Below, piece by piece: positions 1 to 10,571 of a stretch of 21,944 nt of DNA (positions are counted from its first letter, which is position 1; each line of letters opens with the position of its first letter). The stretch is from Planctomycetota bacterium. GTDB lineage: Bacteria; Planctomycetota; Brocadiia; JAJRTI01. A program made the translations under genes and the position numbers. The notes under the pieces are model-generated. The model was not told the DNA's origin. It made no database searches and saw only the letters and a list, made by a program, of their open reading frames with translations. Location of the stretch: assembly GCA_024278415.1 (NCBI GenBank), contig JAJRTI010000717.1, positions 1 to 21,944 of the forward strand, in the 5' to 3' direction.

Positions 1-21
1 CGTGGGCTGTTCTGGCGGGGA

Positions 22-98
22 CCCCCATCCCAACCCTTCCCCCAGAGGGGGAAGGGCTCCCACCTCCTTCCCCCTCTGGGGGAAGGCCGGGATGGGGG
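22..98. repeat. Paired GC-rich palindromic intergenic repeat
   Basis: Positions 22-55 and 66-98 are near-perfect inverted copies of each other, both with the outer sequence CCCCCATCCC and the core TTCCCCCAGAGGGGGAA. The middle differs only in AACCC versus GGCC. Each core is itself palindromic, so the region can fold as two small hairpins or one long one. It lies downstream of the minus-strand receiver gene, so it could help end its transcript, but no T-tract follows. It resembles the short palindromic intergenic repeats scattered in many GC-rich bacteria. No coding signal is seen in 1-170. Confidence 0.75.
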
Positions 99-170
99 AT
101 GCCGCGATATGGGATTATGCGAGGGCAGCCCCACGCCAGCACAGGAGAAGATGCGCCCCGCCTTGCCGAG

Positions 171-557
171 TCAGGCGCAACGCGCGCGCACGGCGCTCAC
201 GGTCGCCAGCCGCTCGATGGTCTGCTTGAGTTGGGTCATGTCCGACGACTTGAGCAGACACGCGTCCGCGCCGGTCTGGCGGCTGCTGCGCAGGCCGGCC
301 TCCGTGGCCGTGTGCACCACGATCGCCGCACCAGGAAACAACGCGCGCATGCGCTCGACTTCGCCCGCGGGGAACAGACCATCCATGATGACCACGTCGA
401 TGCACAGACGTGACGCCAGCCGCGCCGCGCTCGCCGACCGCGCACACGTGACGACGCGATGCCCGTCATCGCCCAATTCCCATTCGTACAGCAGCCGTTG
501 GTGGCGATCGCGCTCCACAACCACTACGTCCAACGGCGCGTTCAGCGTCGATATCAT
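171..557 (-). CDS. Stand-alone response-regulator receiver domain protein
   Basis: A 128-residue protein made only of a receiver-like fold, so probably a cytoplasmic phospho-acceptor for histidine kinases. The acidic cluster is VVVVERD (E15, D17), the likely phospho-accepting Asp is D59 in VVIMDG, the conserved Thr position is T83 in VVHTAT, and the conserved Lys is K103 in CLLKSS. There is no output domain. An in-frame ATG further upstream (752) would give 193 residues, but those extra residues are encoded by an inverted repeat and do not look protein-like. The ATG at 557 has a GAGGAG ribosome-binding site a few bases upstream. The acidic pair is ER-D rather than the usual DD, so the domain is divergent. 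Its kinase partner is unknown; three kinases lie on the far side of the neighbouring permease gene. Confidence 0.8.
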   Translation of the reverse strand: MISTLNAPLDVVVVERDRHQRLLYEWELGDDGHRVVTCARSASAARLASRLCIDVVIMDGLFPAGEVERMRALFPGAAIVVHTATEAGLRSSRQTGADACLLKSSDMTQLKQTIERLATVSAVRARCA

Positions 558-587
558 TGTCCACTCCTCGTCTTGAGCGGTGCTGGG

Positions 588-711
588 GTCAGGTCTCAAC
601 TTACAACTCAGCGCTGCTGATCGCATGCGTACGCGGTTATCCCTCGGGCATGCCAGTACCGCGCGTAGGGCCAACCCCTTGCCAGCGCTGAGTTGTAAGT
701 TGAGACCTGAC
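588..711. repeat. 29-bp perfect inverted repeat with 66-bp spacer (MITE/REP-like)
   Basis: Positions 588-616 and 683-711 are exact reverse complements over 29 bp, starting GTCAGGTCTCAACTTACAAC on the left arm. The match ends on both sides at these positions. The 66-bp spacer is not obviously coding. The left arm is preceded by GG, giving GGGGTCAGGTCT. I recall similar termini from short palindromic elements linked to Y1 (REP-associated) transposases, but could not check this. The element ends about 30 bp upstream of the receiver gene start, so it sits in that gene's leader or promoter region, and a transcript would form a very strong stem. Confidence 0.85.
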
Positions 712-1008
712 TCCGAGAAGCTGCCTTCCACCGATCGGCGGAAAGCGTTCATCTGTTCATAGCATAGCCGGCGACTATGAGGGTGCGACTAGTCTGCGAT
801 TTTGATTCGCTTCGTTTGGCCGCGCGCCCTAGCCGGCGCTGTCTGCCATCCATACAAGCCGCGTGCCAACTGCGGCGGCCTCCGTGCAACACGCCGGCGC
901 CCTTGCTCGGTGGGCGAATTTGGGGTTGATGCCCCACCACGTGCGCGGCCGCCTGGCATTCCCGATTGTGGCGTCGGCCCCGCCAGCCCACATTTACGTA
1001 GGACCGCG
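712..1008. other. Non-coding interval between receiver and permease genes
   Basis: About 300 bases follow the permease stop on its own strand and precede the inverted repeat. Long open frames cross it, but they are out-of-frame extensions of the permease shadow, rich in His and Arg. I see no convincing start, ribosome-binding site, RNA gene or terminator with a T-run here. It could contain the promoter of the receiver gene. Confidence 0.4.
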
Positions 1009-2898
1009 CTAAGCTCTGAAGAGCTGCCCCATGCGCTGGCCCAACACCCGCGTGGCCAGCAGCAAGCTCACCGTCAGCAGCGCCATGCCCAGCATCCCCA
1101 TCGCGCTCGCGATGTACGGCCCGTCGTCGATGCGCATGAACAGATGGTAGATCGCCTTGGTCATGGGGTAGTACCGCTCCTCGAACGCGAGGATCAGACT
1201 GTCGCTGACTTCGAGCATGGAGAAGGAGAACGTGAGGATGCCGCCGGCGATGACGTTGGCGAACACGAGGGGCGACGTGATGCGGCACAACGTCATGAAC
1301 GGCCCCGCGCCGAGGTTGAGCGACGCCTCTTCGAGCACAACCGCGGTCTGCTGGAATCCCGCGTACGCCGCGCGCACCATGTAGGGGAGCCGGCGCACGG
1401 CGTAGCTGATGATCAGCAGCGGCACGGGATTGCGCCGCGGGTCGAGCATTGTGCCCGAAAAGCAGCCCACGTACCCGAACGCGAGCACGATGCCCGGCAG
1501 CGCGAGCGGCAGCATCGCGAGTGCGTCGAGCACGTTGGCGCCGGGGAACGTCTTGCGCGCGAGCAGGTACGCGATGGCCACGCCCACCAACACGTCCACG
1601 TACGTGGCCATGACGCTCAGGAACAGGCTGTTGCGCACGCTCGTGCTTGCGAGCTTGTGCGTCAGGGCCAGGCGGTAGTAGCGGAGGGTGTAGCCCTCCG
1701 GCAGGATCGTCATGGACCACCGCTCCGCGATGGAGGTGAGCACGACGCTCACGTGCGGCACCAGCGCGGCCGCGATGACGCCGAGCACGAACGCCACGGC
1801 CGCGAGGCCCGGCAGGAGGCCGATGGGCCGCTCGTGGCTCGCGGTCGAGCCCTTGGACATCATCGCGTACTCGCGGCCCGCGACGACGCGCTTGGAGATG
1901 ACGAACGCGACGATCGTGAAGAGGAGGACCAACACGACGAGCGCGTAGCCCATGGGGTTCTCGTGGATCTCGCCCACCTTGTTGAAGATCTGCACCGGCA
2001 CGACGTTGTAGTAGTTGAGGATGAGCGGCGCGCCGAGGTCCGTGAGCGCCCAGATGAACACGATGATCGCGCCGGCAAAGAAGCCGGGCAGCATCAGGGG
2101 GAACGTGACGCGGCGTAACACGTGCCACCCGCCGGCGCCGAGGTTCTGCGCGGCCTCCTCCATCGCGGGGTCCACGTTCGCCAGCGCGGCCGCGACGTTG
2201 AGGTACATGATGGGGTAGAGGTGCAGCACTTCGAGCACGACCACGCCCCAGAAGCCGGAGCCCCCCAGCCAATCGATGGGCGCGTCCACCAGGCCGATGC
2301 GCATGAGGAGTTGGTTGACGGAGCCGTGCAGCGCGAGGATCTGCCGCATGCCGATGGCGCCCACGAACGGCGGCATGATCATGGGCACGAGCACGAGGCT
2401 GCTGAGCAGGCGCTTGCACGGGAGGCGGTAACGCGTGAGCAGCAGCGCGAGGGGCACGCTGAGCAGCGTGGTGAGCAGCGTGACGCTCACCGCGATGCAG
2501 AGGCTGTTCCTGATGCACCGGGCAATGATGGGGTCCTTGAACATGAGCGCGAAGTAGCGCAAATGCAGGCGCCACTTGCGCGCCGCGTGCTCCACCACAA
2601 GCCCCGCGACGCGCTCGGCATCTTGGCCACCTACCGCGTCCGCCGCCGCGCGGCGCAACTGCCCCGGCAGCGAGAACCTCTTGCCCTGAAGCGAGGACAG
2701 CTTCGCCACAGCCTCCGCTCCCACGCCTTCGCGGCCAAGCGCATCGAGCGTCTCGCGAGTGACTGCGTACTCCCGGCTCCCGACCGCCTGGCGGACCGTG
2801 AACACGACCGGGTAGATGAGGAATGCGGCAAAGAACGCGACGAACAGCGCAAGAAGCACCATGTTCGCGCGCGTCAGGTTGTGTCGTTCTGTTGGCAC
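1009..2898 (-). CDS. Fused two-domain ABC transporter permease (iron/phosphonate-type)
   Basis: An integral inner-membrane permease in which two permease domains are fused, as in the FbpB/AfuB-type group. Each half carries the cytoplasmic EAA loop that docks on the ATPase: EEAAQNLGAGG (about residue 247) and EEASLNLGAGP (about residue 523). Many hydrophobic segments surround them. A hydrophilic stretch of about 85 residues (37-121) separates the first membrane segment from the first core domain. The start is uncertain. The GTG at 2898 gives 629 residues and a positively charged N-terminus before the first membrane helix. The ATG at 2862 begins directly in the helix, and upstream residues look non-coding. 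Neither has a clear ribosome-binding site. The matching solute-binding protein is probably the one at 13254-14609. No ATPase gene is in the window. Substrate is not determined. Confidence 0.88.
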   Translation of the reverse strand: MPTERHNLTRANMVLLALFVAFFAAFLIYPVVFTVRQAVGSREYAVTRETLDALGREGVGAEAVAKLSSLQGKRFSLPGQLRRAAADAVGGQDAERVAGLVVEHAARKWRLHLRYFALMFKDPIIARCIRNSLCIAVSVTLLTTLLSVPLALLLTRYRLPCKRLLSSLVLVPMIMPPFVGAIGMRQILALHGSVNQLLMRIGLVDAPIDWLGGSGFWGVVVLEVLHLYPIMYLNVAAALANVDPAMEEAAQNLGAGGWHVLRRVTFPLMLPGFFAGAIIVFIWALTDLGAPLILNYYNVVPVQIFNKVGEIHENPMGYALVVLVLLFTIVAFVISKRVVAGREYAMMSKGSTASHERPIGLLPGLAAVAFVLGVIAAALVPHVSVVLTSIAERWSMTILPEGYTLRYYRLALTHKLASTSVRNSLFLSVMATYVDVLVGVAIAYLLARKTFPGANVLDALAMLPLALPGIVLAFGYVGCFSGTMLDPRRNPVPLLIISYAVRRLPYMVRAAYAGFQQTAVVLEEASLNLGAGPFMTLCRITSPLVFANVIAGGILTFSFSMLEVSDSLILAFEERYYPMTKAIYHLFMRIDDGPYIASAMGMLGMALLTVSLLLATRVLGQRMGQLFRA

Positions 2899-3297
2899 GG
2901 CGGTGCTGCGGTGATGAGGGAAGCTGGATCGGACCGGCGATTGGCGGGAATCATAGCATATCTGCGCCTCTTGCACCTCGGTGCTTCGTTGAGCGAAACT
3001 CGCCAGATCCTGCCGGACTATTGACAGTGTGCCAGATGCCAAGTACTCTATAATCCAGTCGTGTTCTTGCGTTCGGCACTCGCAATGCCGTGGGAGAACC
3101 GGGGGGGCTTCGCTTCGCGATTCGGCTGTTGTGGGGAGTTTTCGGCAGTGGGGTTTCGATGTTCGGATCCAGACCAAGCGGCGCAACGTTTGGCGGAAAC
3201 CGCACATCATCCTGCGCCTTGCGGCCTCGTGGAGGTCGCGGGCGCCGCAGCAAAGTCGCGCGGCTAGCGATCAAACCTGGACTGATGGAGCAAGTCA
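2899..3297. other. Intergenic region between divergent permease and hybrid kinase genes
   Basis: About 400 bases separate two divergently transcribed genes, so promoters for both are expected here. The only promoter-like match I can support is the plus-strand pair at 3021-3054. Open frames on both strands cross the region, but none has a ribosome-binding site or recognisable product. Confidence 0.5.
3021..3054 (+). promoter_or_regulatory. Candidate sigma-70-like promoter for the first hybrid kinase
   Basis: A perfect TTGACA lies at 3021-3026 and a perfect TATAAT at 3049-3054. The spacer is 22 bp, longer than the usual 16-18, so the two boxes may not work together. The TATAAT may act with another -35 element. 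Transcription from here would give a leader of about 235 nt before the ATG at 3298. Confidence 0.3.
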
Positions 3298-6585
<3,288 letters not shown>

Positions 6586-6586
6586 C

Positions 6587-7702
6587 ATGGACGAAGCGAA
6601 CACGCGTCCTACGATCATGATCATCGACGACGCCCCGGCCAATCTGAAGGTGTTGGACGGCATGCTGCAACAACAGGGGTACAGGATCATGGCTTTCCCC
6701 CGGGGCGCTCTCGCGCTCAAGGCCGCGGCCAAGCACCCCCCCGACCTCGTGCTGCTCGACATCACCATGCCAGACATGAACGGCTTCGAGGTGTGCGAGC
6801 AACTCAAGGCTAACGCGAACACGAAGGACACCCCCGTCCTCTTCATCAGCGGCCGCTCCGACACGGCCAACAAGGTGCGCGCCTTCTCCGCCGGCGCCGT
6901 CGATTACGTCACCAAACCTTTCCAAGTCGAGGAGGTGCGGGCGCGCGTGGAGACACATCTGGAACTCCGGCGCCAAAGGCGGAAGCTCCAGCAAGCATAC
7001 GACCAACTCCGCGACTTGGAATCCCTGCGCGACAGCCTCGTGCACATGGTCGTGCACGACATGCGCTCTCCGCTAACGGGCATTCTGGGCTACCTGGGGC
7101 TACTGAAGGACCGCGTCCGAGACCGGCTAACCGAACAAGAGGTGGCGGATCTCGAACATGCCAGCCACCTCACCTCAATCCTGGTCGAAATGGCGAATAC
7201 GCTTCTCGACGTCAATCGCCTCGAATCCGGGCAGATGCCCCTCGACCTCGCCGCCTACGATCTGCGAATCGTCACCCAAGAGGGTGTCGAGCTGCTGGGC
7301 CATCCCGAACGCATCGACGTGTGCATCGCCCCGACGCCACACCCTGTTGTGGTGCAATGCGACCGCGACGTGATCCGGCGAGTCGCGGCGAATCTCGTGT
7401 CGAACGCCATAAAGTTCACCCTCGCTCCGGGATCGGTGCAGGTGGCGGTAGACGCGTCTGACGGCTGGGCCCGGGTCACGGTGAAGGACACCGGGCCAGG
7501 CATTCCGCCCAAGGACCAGAAAAGGATCTTCGACAAATTCAGCCAAGCCGAGGCCGGCCTGTGCCAAAGACGCTCCTCCGGCCTTGGCCTCACGTTTTGC
7601 AGACTTGCCGTGTTGGCGCACGGAGGCCGGATCGGGCTGGATAGTGAGGAGGGGAAAGGCAGCACGTTCTGGTTCGAACTTCCCCTCGCACCCGTGCCTT
7701 AG
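6587..7702 (+). CDS. Receiver-histidine kinase (REC-HisKA-HATPase)
   Basis: A 371-residue cytoplasmic protein with an N-terminal receiver (about 8-125; DD at 14-15, phospho-accepting D58 in LLDITMPDMNG, Lys in VTKPF). A short coiled linker follows (125-150), then HisKA with H157 in MVVHDMRSPLTG and a HATPase domain with NLVSNAIKFT, KDTGPGIPP and SSGLGLTFCR boxes. A receiver placed in front of a kinase usually lets an upstream kinase control the second kinase. The preceding hybrid kinase, whose stop is 1 nt before this ATG, is the obvious partner. The start at 6587 is supported by AGGAG at 6573-6577; the in-frame ATG at 6554 lies inside the upstream gene. No membrane segment is seen. The final output of the relay is not visible. 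Confidence 0.93.
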   Translation: MDEANTRPTIMIIDDAPANLKVLDGMLQQQGYRIMAFPRGALALKAAAKHPPDLVLLDITMPDMNGFEVCEQLKANANTKDTPVLFISGRSDTANKVRAFSAGAVDYVTKPFQVEEVRARVETHLELRRQRRKLQQAYDQLRDLESLRDSLVHMVVHDMRSPLTGILGYLGLLKDRVRDRLTEQEVADLEHASHLTSILVEMANTLLDVNRLESGQMPLDLAAYDLRIVTQEGVELLGHPERIDVCIAPTPHPVVVQCDRDVIRRVAANLVSNAIKFTLAPGSVQVAVDASDGWARVTVKDTGPGIPPKDQKRIFDKFSQAEAGLCQRRSSGLGLTFCRLAVLAHGGRIGLDSEEGKGSTFWFELPLAPVP

Positions 7703-7736
7703 CGCCAGGCAGCAAGACCGGCCATTCTGCCCTAAA

Positions 7737-7753
7737 CGCGGCCGTTGGCCGCG
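7737..7753 (+). terminator. Possible terminator hairpin after the receiver-kinase gene
   Basis: CGCGGCC and GGCCGCG form a perfect 7-bp stem with a GTT loop, 35 bases past the stop codon. There is no T-run after it, so intrinsic termination is only a possibility. Confidence 0.3.
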
Positions 7754-8033
7754 CGAGGGACATCTGTGGGCCGCGTTCGGCCCAGGCACAACCATCGTGA
7801 GTCGGCGCCATGAGTTTGAGCGGCAACCGCTTGGGCCGCCAAACCTGACGCGTGTGGCTGCACAAGTGCAAAGAAACTCCCAACGTCTCTGCGGTTAGCC
7901 CGTATTTCTCACAAGTCCAGGCGGGTGTCGATGCAAGGCGCACTGTCGCGAAGGGCCAGCCCTGCCCATTCGACGCGTGCATGAACGTGCGCGAGTTCGA
8001 TGGACAGCGCCTCCGCTTGGCGCAACGCTGTTT

Positions 8034-8052
8034 GGAAGCCCAACGGGCTTCC
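8034..8052. repeat. Short hairpin, GGAAGCCC stem
   Basis: GGAAGCCC (8034-8041) pairs exactly with GGGCTTCC (8045-8052) around an AAC loop. It is the first of five hairpins clustered upstream of kaiC. Confidence 0.6.
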
Positions 8053-8061
8053 GGCTTCTAG

Positions 8062-8094
8062 CCCAGGGTTGCGGCCGCAGGCCGCTACCCTGGG
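8062..8094. repeat. Hairpin repeat, CCCAGGGT-type, copy 1
   Basis: CCCAGGGT (8062-8069) pairs with ACCCTGGG (8087-8094). Inside it GCGGCC (8071-8076) pairs with GGCCGC (8080-8085) around a 3-nt loop, with one T/T mismatch. It shares its outer arm with the hairpin at 8181-8214, so the two are members of one repeat family with different inner stems. Confidence 0.7.
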
Positions 8095-8118
8095 GCCAGG
8101 GCAGTCCTATTGAACTTC

Positions 8119-8158
8119 CCCCCCCCATCCGCCCTGCAGGGCGGGCGGATGGGGGGGG
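8119..8158. repeat. Hairpin repeat with C8/G8 outer arms
   Basis: Positions 8119-8134 (eight C, then ATCCGCCC) are the exact reverse complement of 8143-8158, giving a 16-bp stem with an 8-nt loop. The outer C-run plus ATCC recalls the repeat pair at 22-98 (CCCCCATCC), suggesting a related family. Confidence 0.75.
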
Positions 8159-8180
8159 AGCGAAGCTGTGCGCCTCAAAA

Positions 8181-8214
8181 CCCAGGGTTGCGAGCTTCGC
8201 TCGCGAACCCTGGG
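8181..8214. repeat. Hairpin repeat, CCCAGGGTT-type, copy 2
   Basis: CCCAGGGTT (8181-8189) pairs with AACCCTGGG (8206-8214), and GCGAGC (8190-8195) with GCTCGC (8199-8204), around a TTC loop with one bulged G at 8205. It shares its outer arm with copy 1 at 8062-8094. Confidence 0.7.
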
Positions 8215-8224
8215 CTGATATCCG

Positions 8225-8241
8225 GAATCCCGCTGGGATTC
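8225..8241. repeat. Short hairpin, GAATCCC stem
   Basis: GAATCCC (8225-8231) pairs with GGGATTC (8235-8241) around a GCT loop. It lies 10 bases after the CCCAGGGTT hairpin and may be part of the same composite repeat. Confidence 0.5.
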
Positions 8242-8395
8242 AGATACCCCAACACGCGGCGTTGCACGGAAGCTTTGACAGTATTCCGGTACCTGGCTGT
8301 TGTACTTGGCTGAAGTCTTACCACGGATGCAACCCCGGTGACGTCGGTTCCCCTGCCGCCGTTTCATTGCCCTGATCATAGGAGACCCTCCCCAA

Positions 8396-10168
8396 ATGGC
8401 CAAGAAGAAACGCACACAGAAGGCCTGCCCGGACGCACGATGCATGAAGACGCTGCCCAAGACCCCCACCCGAATCGCTGGGCTCGACGAGATTCTGGAA
8501 GGCGGGCTGCCGGCCGGCCGAGCGACCGTGGTCACCGGCAGCCCAGGCTGCGGCAAGACGGTCTTGGGGCTTGAATTCCTCTACCGGGGGGCGCTCGCCG
8601 GCGACCCTGGCATCTTCGTTGGGTTCGAGGAACGGCCCGATGCCCTGCGCCGAAATGCGGCCACCTTCGGCTGGGATCTGGCCGCGCTGGAACGCGACCA
8701 CAAGCTCTTTCTCTTGCAGGGCCGCGTCACGCCTGCGATGGTCATCAGCGGCGACTTCGACCTCCATGGCCTGCTCGCCATCATCGACGGCAAGGCCCGG
8801 GAGATGGGAGCCACCCGCGTGGTGTTCGACGCGCTCGAACTCGTCCTCCAACTATGGGACGAGCCCAAACGCGTCCGCAGCGAACTGCACGCGCTCGGTG
8901 ACTGGCTGAGCGACCGCTCCACGACCTCCGTGCTCACGTTGAGCACGGCCACTGGCGCGGACCCCGCGATGTACGAGCGATTCTTCCATTCCATGGCCGA
9001 CTGCGCACTCGTGTTCGACCAGCGCGTGGAGGACCATGTGACCACGCGGCGCATGCGGGTGATCAAGTACCGAGGCTCCGGCTTTGGCCGCAACGAGTAC
9101 CCGTACGTCGTCACCGCCGAGGGCGTGAAGGTGCTGCCCATCACGACGGTGGAATTGAAGCATCAGCCCTTGGGCGGCAAGATGACGAGCGGGATTCCCC
9201 GTCTCGATGCCCTGCTTGGGGGCGGGTATGCGCGCGGCTCCTGCACGCTCTTGGCCGGGCTTCAAGGCACCGGCAAGACGCTGCTGGCCAGCACGTTCAC
9301 GCAAGCAGCTTGCGCACGAGGCGAGAAGGTGCTCTACATCAGCTTCGAGGAGTCCGCGGACGCGCTCATGGGCAACGTGCGGAGCGCGGGAATCGATCTG
9401 CGCCCCGCGGTGAAATCCGGCGCGCTCCATTTCATCACCGCGTACCCCGAATCCCTGGGTGCCGAGGAGCACTTGCTTCGCAAACTCAACCATATCGAGG
9501 CGCTCCAGCCCGACCACGTCATCGTGGACGCGATTTCCGCCTGCGAGCGCATGGGCTCCCGCCGGGCCGCGTTCGATTTCCTCATGCGCCTGCTCAACGC
9601 TTGCAAGGAGCGGGGCATCACCATGTTCATGATCAACCAGACCACCGGCAACCGGGGCGATACCTCGCTCACCGGCAATAACATCTCGTCCATGGTGGAT
9701 ACGGTGCTGTTCCTGTGCTACGCGGAGAGCCGCGGCGAGACGAACCGCACCATCGAGGTGATGAAGGCCCGCGGCTCCGCACACTCGAACCAAGTGCGGG
9801 AGTTCGTCATCTCGGACAAGGGCCTCGACCTGCTGGACGTGTACGTGGGCGAAGGCGGCCTGCTGACCGGGGTGGCTCGGCAAGAGCAAGAGGCGAAGGA
9901 GGCCTACGAGGACCAGCGCCGGATCGCGGAGATCGAGGCTAAGGAGCGCGAACTCGCGCACCTGAAGGCTTCGCTCGATGCGGAATCTGAGAAACTGCGA
10001 GCGGCCATCGAAGCCGCGGAGACCGACCTGGCCGCCTACCGCCTCGAACGTGATATGGCCTTGAAAGGCCGCGCGGTCCGTGGCAAAATGCGTGGGGCAG
10101 ACACAACGGACGCCGCGGCGCCTCGGCCGAAGCGAGCCCGCGCCCGAGGGAAAGGAGGCCGCAGATGA
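8396..10168 (+). CDS. kaiC: KaiC family double RecA-like ATPase/autokinase
   Basis: A 590-residue protein with two tandem KaiC-type RecA domains, which in the cyanobacterial clock form a hexamer whose first ring hydrolyses ATP and second ring autophosphorylates. CI has Walker A GSPGCGKT (K54) and the paired Glu E78/E79. CII has Walker A GLQGTGKT (K294) and E318/E319. The phosphorylation segment SLTGNNISSMVDT places T426, S431 and S432 where Synechococcus KaiC has T426, S431 and T432; the last is Ser here. From about residue 480 a charged, probably coiled-coil extension and a Lys/Arg-rich tail (PRPKRARARGKGGRR) replace the short KaiA-binding tail. The start ATG has AGGAG at 8380-8384. The stop overlaps the next ATG (ATGA), so translation is probably coupled to the KaiB-like protein. 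No kaiA is seen. Whether it cycles is unknown. Confidence 0.93.
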   Translation: MAKKKRTQKACPDARCMKTLPKTPTRIAGLDEILEGGLPAGRATVVTGSPGCGKTVLGLEFLYRGALAGDPGIFVGFEERPDALRRNAATFGWDLAALERDHKLFLLQGRVTPAMVISGDFDLHGLLAIIDGKAREMGATRVVFDALELVLQLWDEPKRVRSELHALGDWLSDRSTTSVLTLSTATGADPAMYERFFHSMADCALVFDQRVEDHVTTRRMRVIKYRGSGFGRNEYPYVVTAEGVKVLPITTVELKHQPLGGKMTSGIPRLDALLGGGYARGSCTLLAGLQGTGKTLLASTFTQAACARGEKVLYISFEESADALMGNVRSAGIDLRPAVKSGALHFITAYPESLGAEEHLLRKLNHIEALQPDHVIVDAISACERMGSRRAAFDFLMRLLNACKERGITMFMINQTTGNRGDTSLTGNNISSMVDTVLFLCYAESRGETNRTIEVMKARGSAHSNQVREFVISDKGLDLLDVYVGEGGLLTGVARQEQEAKEAYEDQRRIAEIEAKERELAHLKASLDAESEKLRAAIEAAETDLAAYRLERDMALKGRAVRGKMRGADTTDAAAPRPKRARARGKGGRR

Positions 10169-10494
10169 GCCCCCCTGCTCCTAACCGCCACACACCCAAC
10201 AGTCGCGCGGCGGGCGAAACCTACCACCTCCAATTGTTCGTCGCAGGTGACGAGGCCAACTCGCGCATGGCGAAGGAGAACCTGGCGCAACTGTGCGAAA
10301 CCCACTTGGCTGGCCGCTGCACAGTGGAGATCATCGACGTGCTCCAAGACTTCCAGGCCGCACTCGCCAACAACGTGCTCGTCACGCCGACACTGGTTGT
10401 CAGCAGTTCCGGGCGGCTGGCCACCATTGTGGGCTCTCTCAGCGACACCAATCGGGTGCTCGATGCCTTGGGGATCCCCCGGTGCTGTGACTGA
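10165..10494 (+). CDS. kaiB: KaiB-like thioredoxin-fold protein
   Basis: A 109-residue protein that fits the KaiB family along its length after a ~20-residue N-terminal extension: LQLFVAGDEANS, a helix, VEIIDVLQDFQAA, VLVTPTLVV and IVGSLSDTNRVLDALG all have clear counterparts in KaiB. KaiB binds the CI ring of KaiC and slows or resets the clock. The Pro-rich turn (PPP) that follows the TPTL strand in classical KaiB is absent; SSSGRLATI stands there instead. This makes it possible that the protein keeps a fixed thioredoxin-like fold, as in the SasA sensor domain, rather than switching folds. AAGGAGG lies 6 bases before the ATG, and the ATG overlaps the kaiC stop by 4 nt, so the two are made together. 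The KaiC neighbour strongly supports the family call. Confidence 0.9.
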   Translation: MSPPAPNRHTPNSRAAGETYHLQLFVAGDEANSRMAKENLAQLCETHLAGRCTVEIIDVLQDFQAALANNVLVTPTLVVSSSGRLATIVGSLSDTNRVLDALGIPRCCD

Positions 10495-10571
10495 CGCGGC
10501 CGCCTTGCGCGCCCTGTGGCGAAAGCGAGCGGACGGAACCACTTGACACCTTCGTCAAGGGACACCTATCC

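Larger units (their letters stand above)
7703..8395. other. 693-bp non-coding stretch rich in hairpins
   Basis: This gap separates the kinase pair from the kaiC-kaiB-kinase unit. Its second half holds five separate hairpins (8034-8241, listed individually). The first half has one GC hairpin near 7737 and no convincing gene. A 69-codon open frame at 7852-8061 has no ribosome-binding site and no recognisable product. The stretch around 7893-7912 (GCCCGTATTTCTCACAA) loosely recalls insertion-sequence ends, but this is not supported. The ribosome-binding site of kaiC (AGGAG, 8380-8384) is at its end. Confidence 0.6.

Noticed and set aside
749..2575. Long minus-strand open frame of 608 codons overlapping the permease gene
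   Set aside because: It is the permease gene read in another frame; its product is rich in His, Arg, Pro and Ala with no domain, whereas the permease frame has clear EAA loops and membrane helices.
2893..2908. TGGCACG-like box resembling a sigma-54 -24/-12 promoter on the plus strand
   Set aside because: The spacing to the GC box is one base short, it lies at the 5' end of the permease gene on the other strand, and no sigma-54 activator is present.
7893..7912. Possible insertion-sequence end (GCCCGTATTTCTCACAA)
   Set aside because: It only loosely recalls ends of some IS families; there is no second end, target duplication or transposase remnant in the window.
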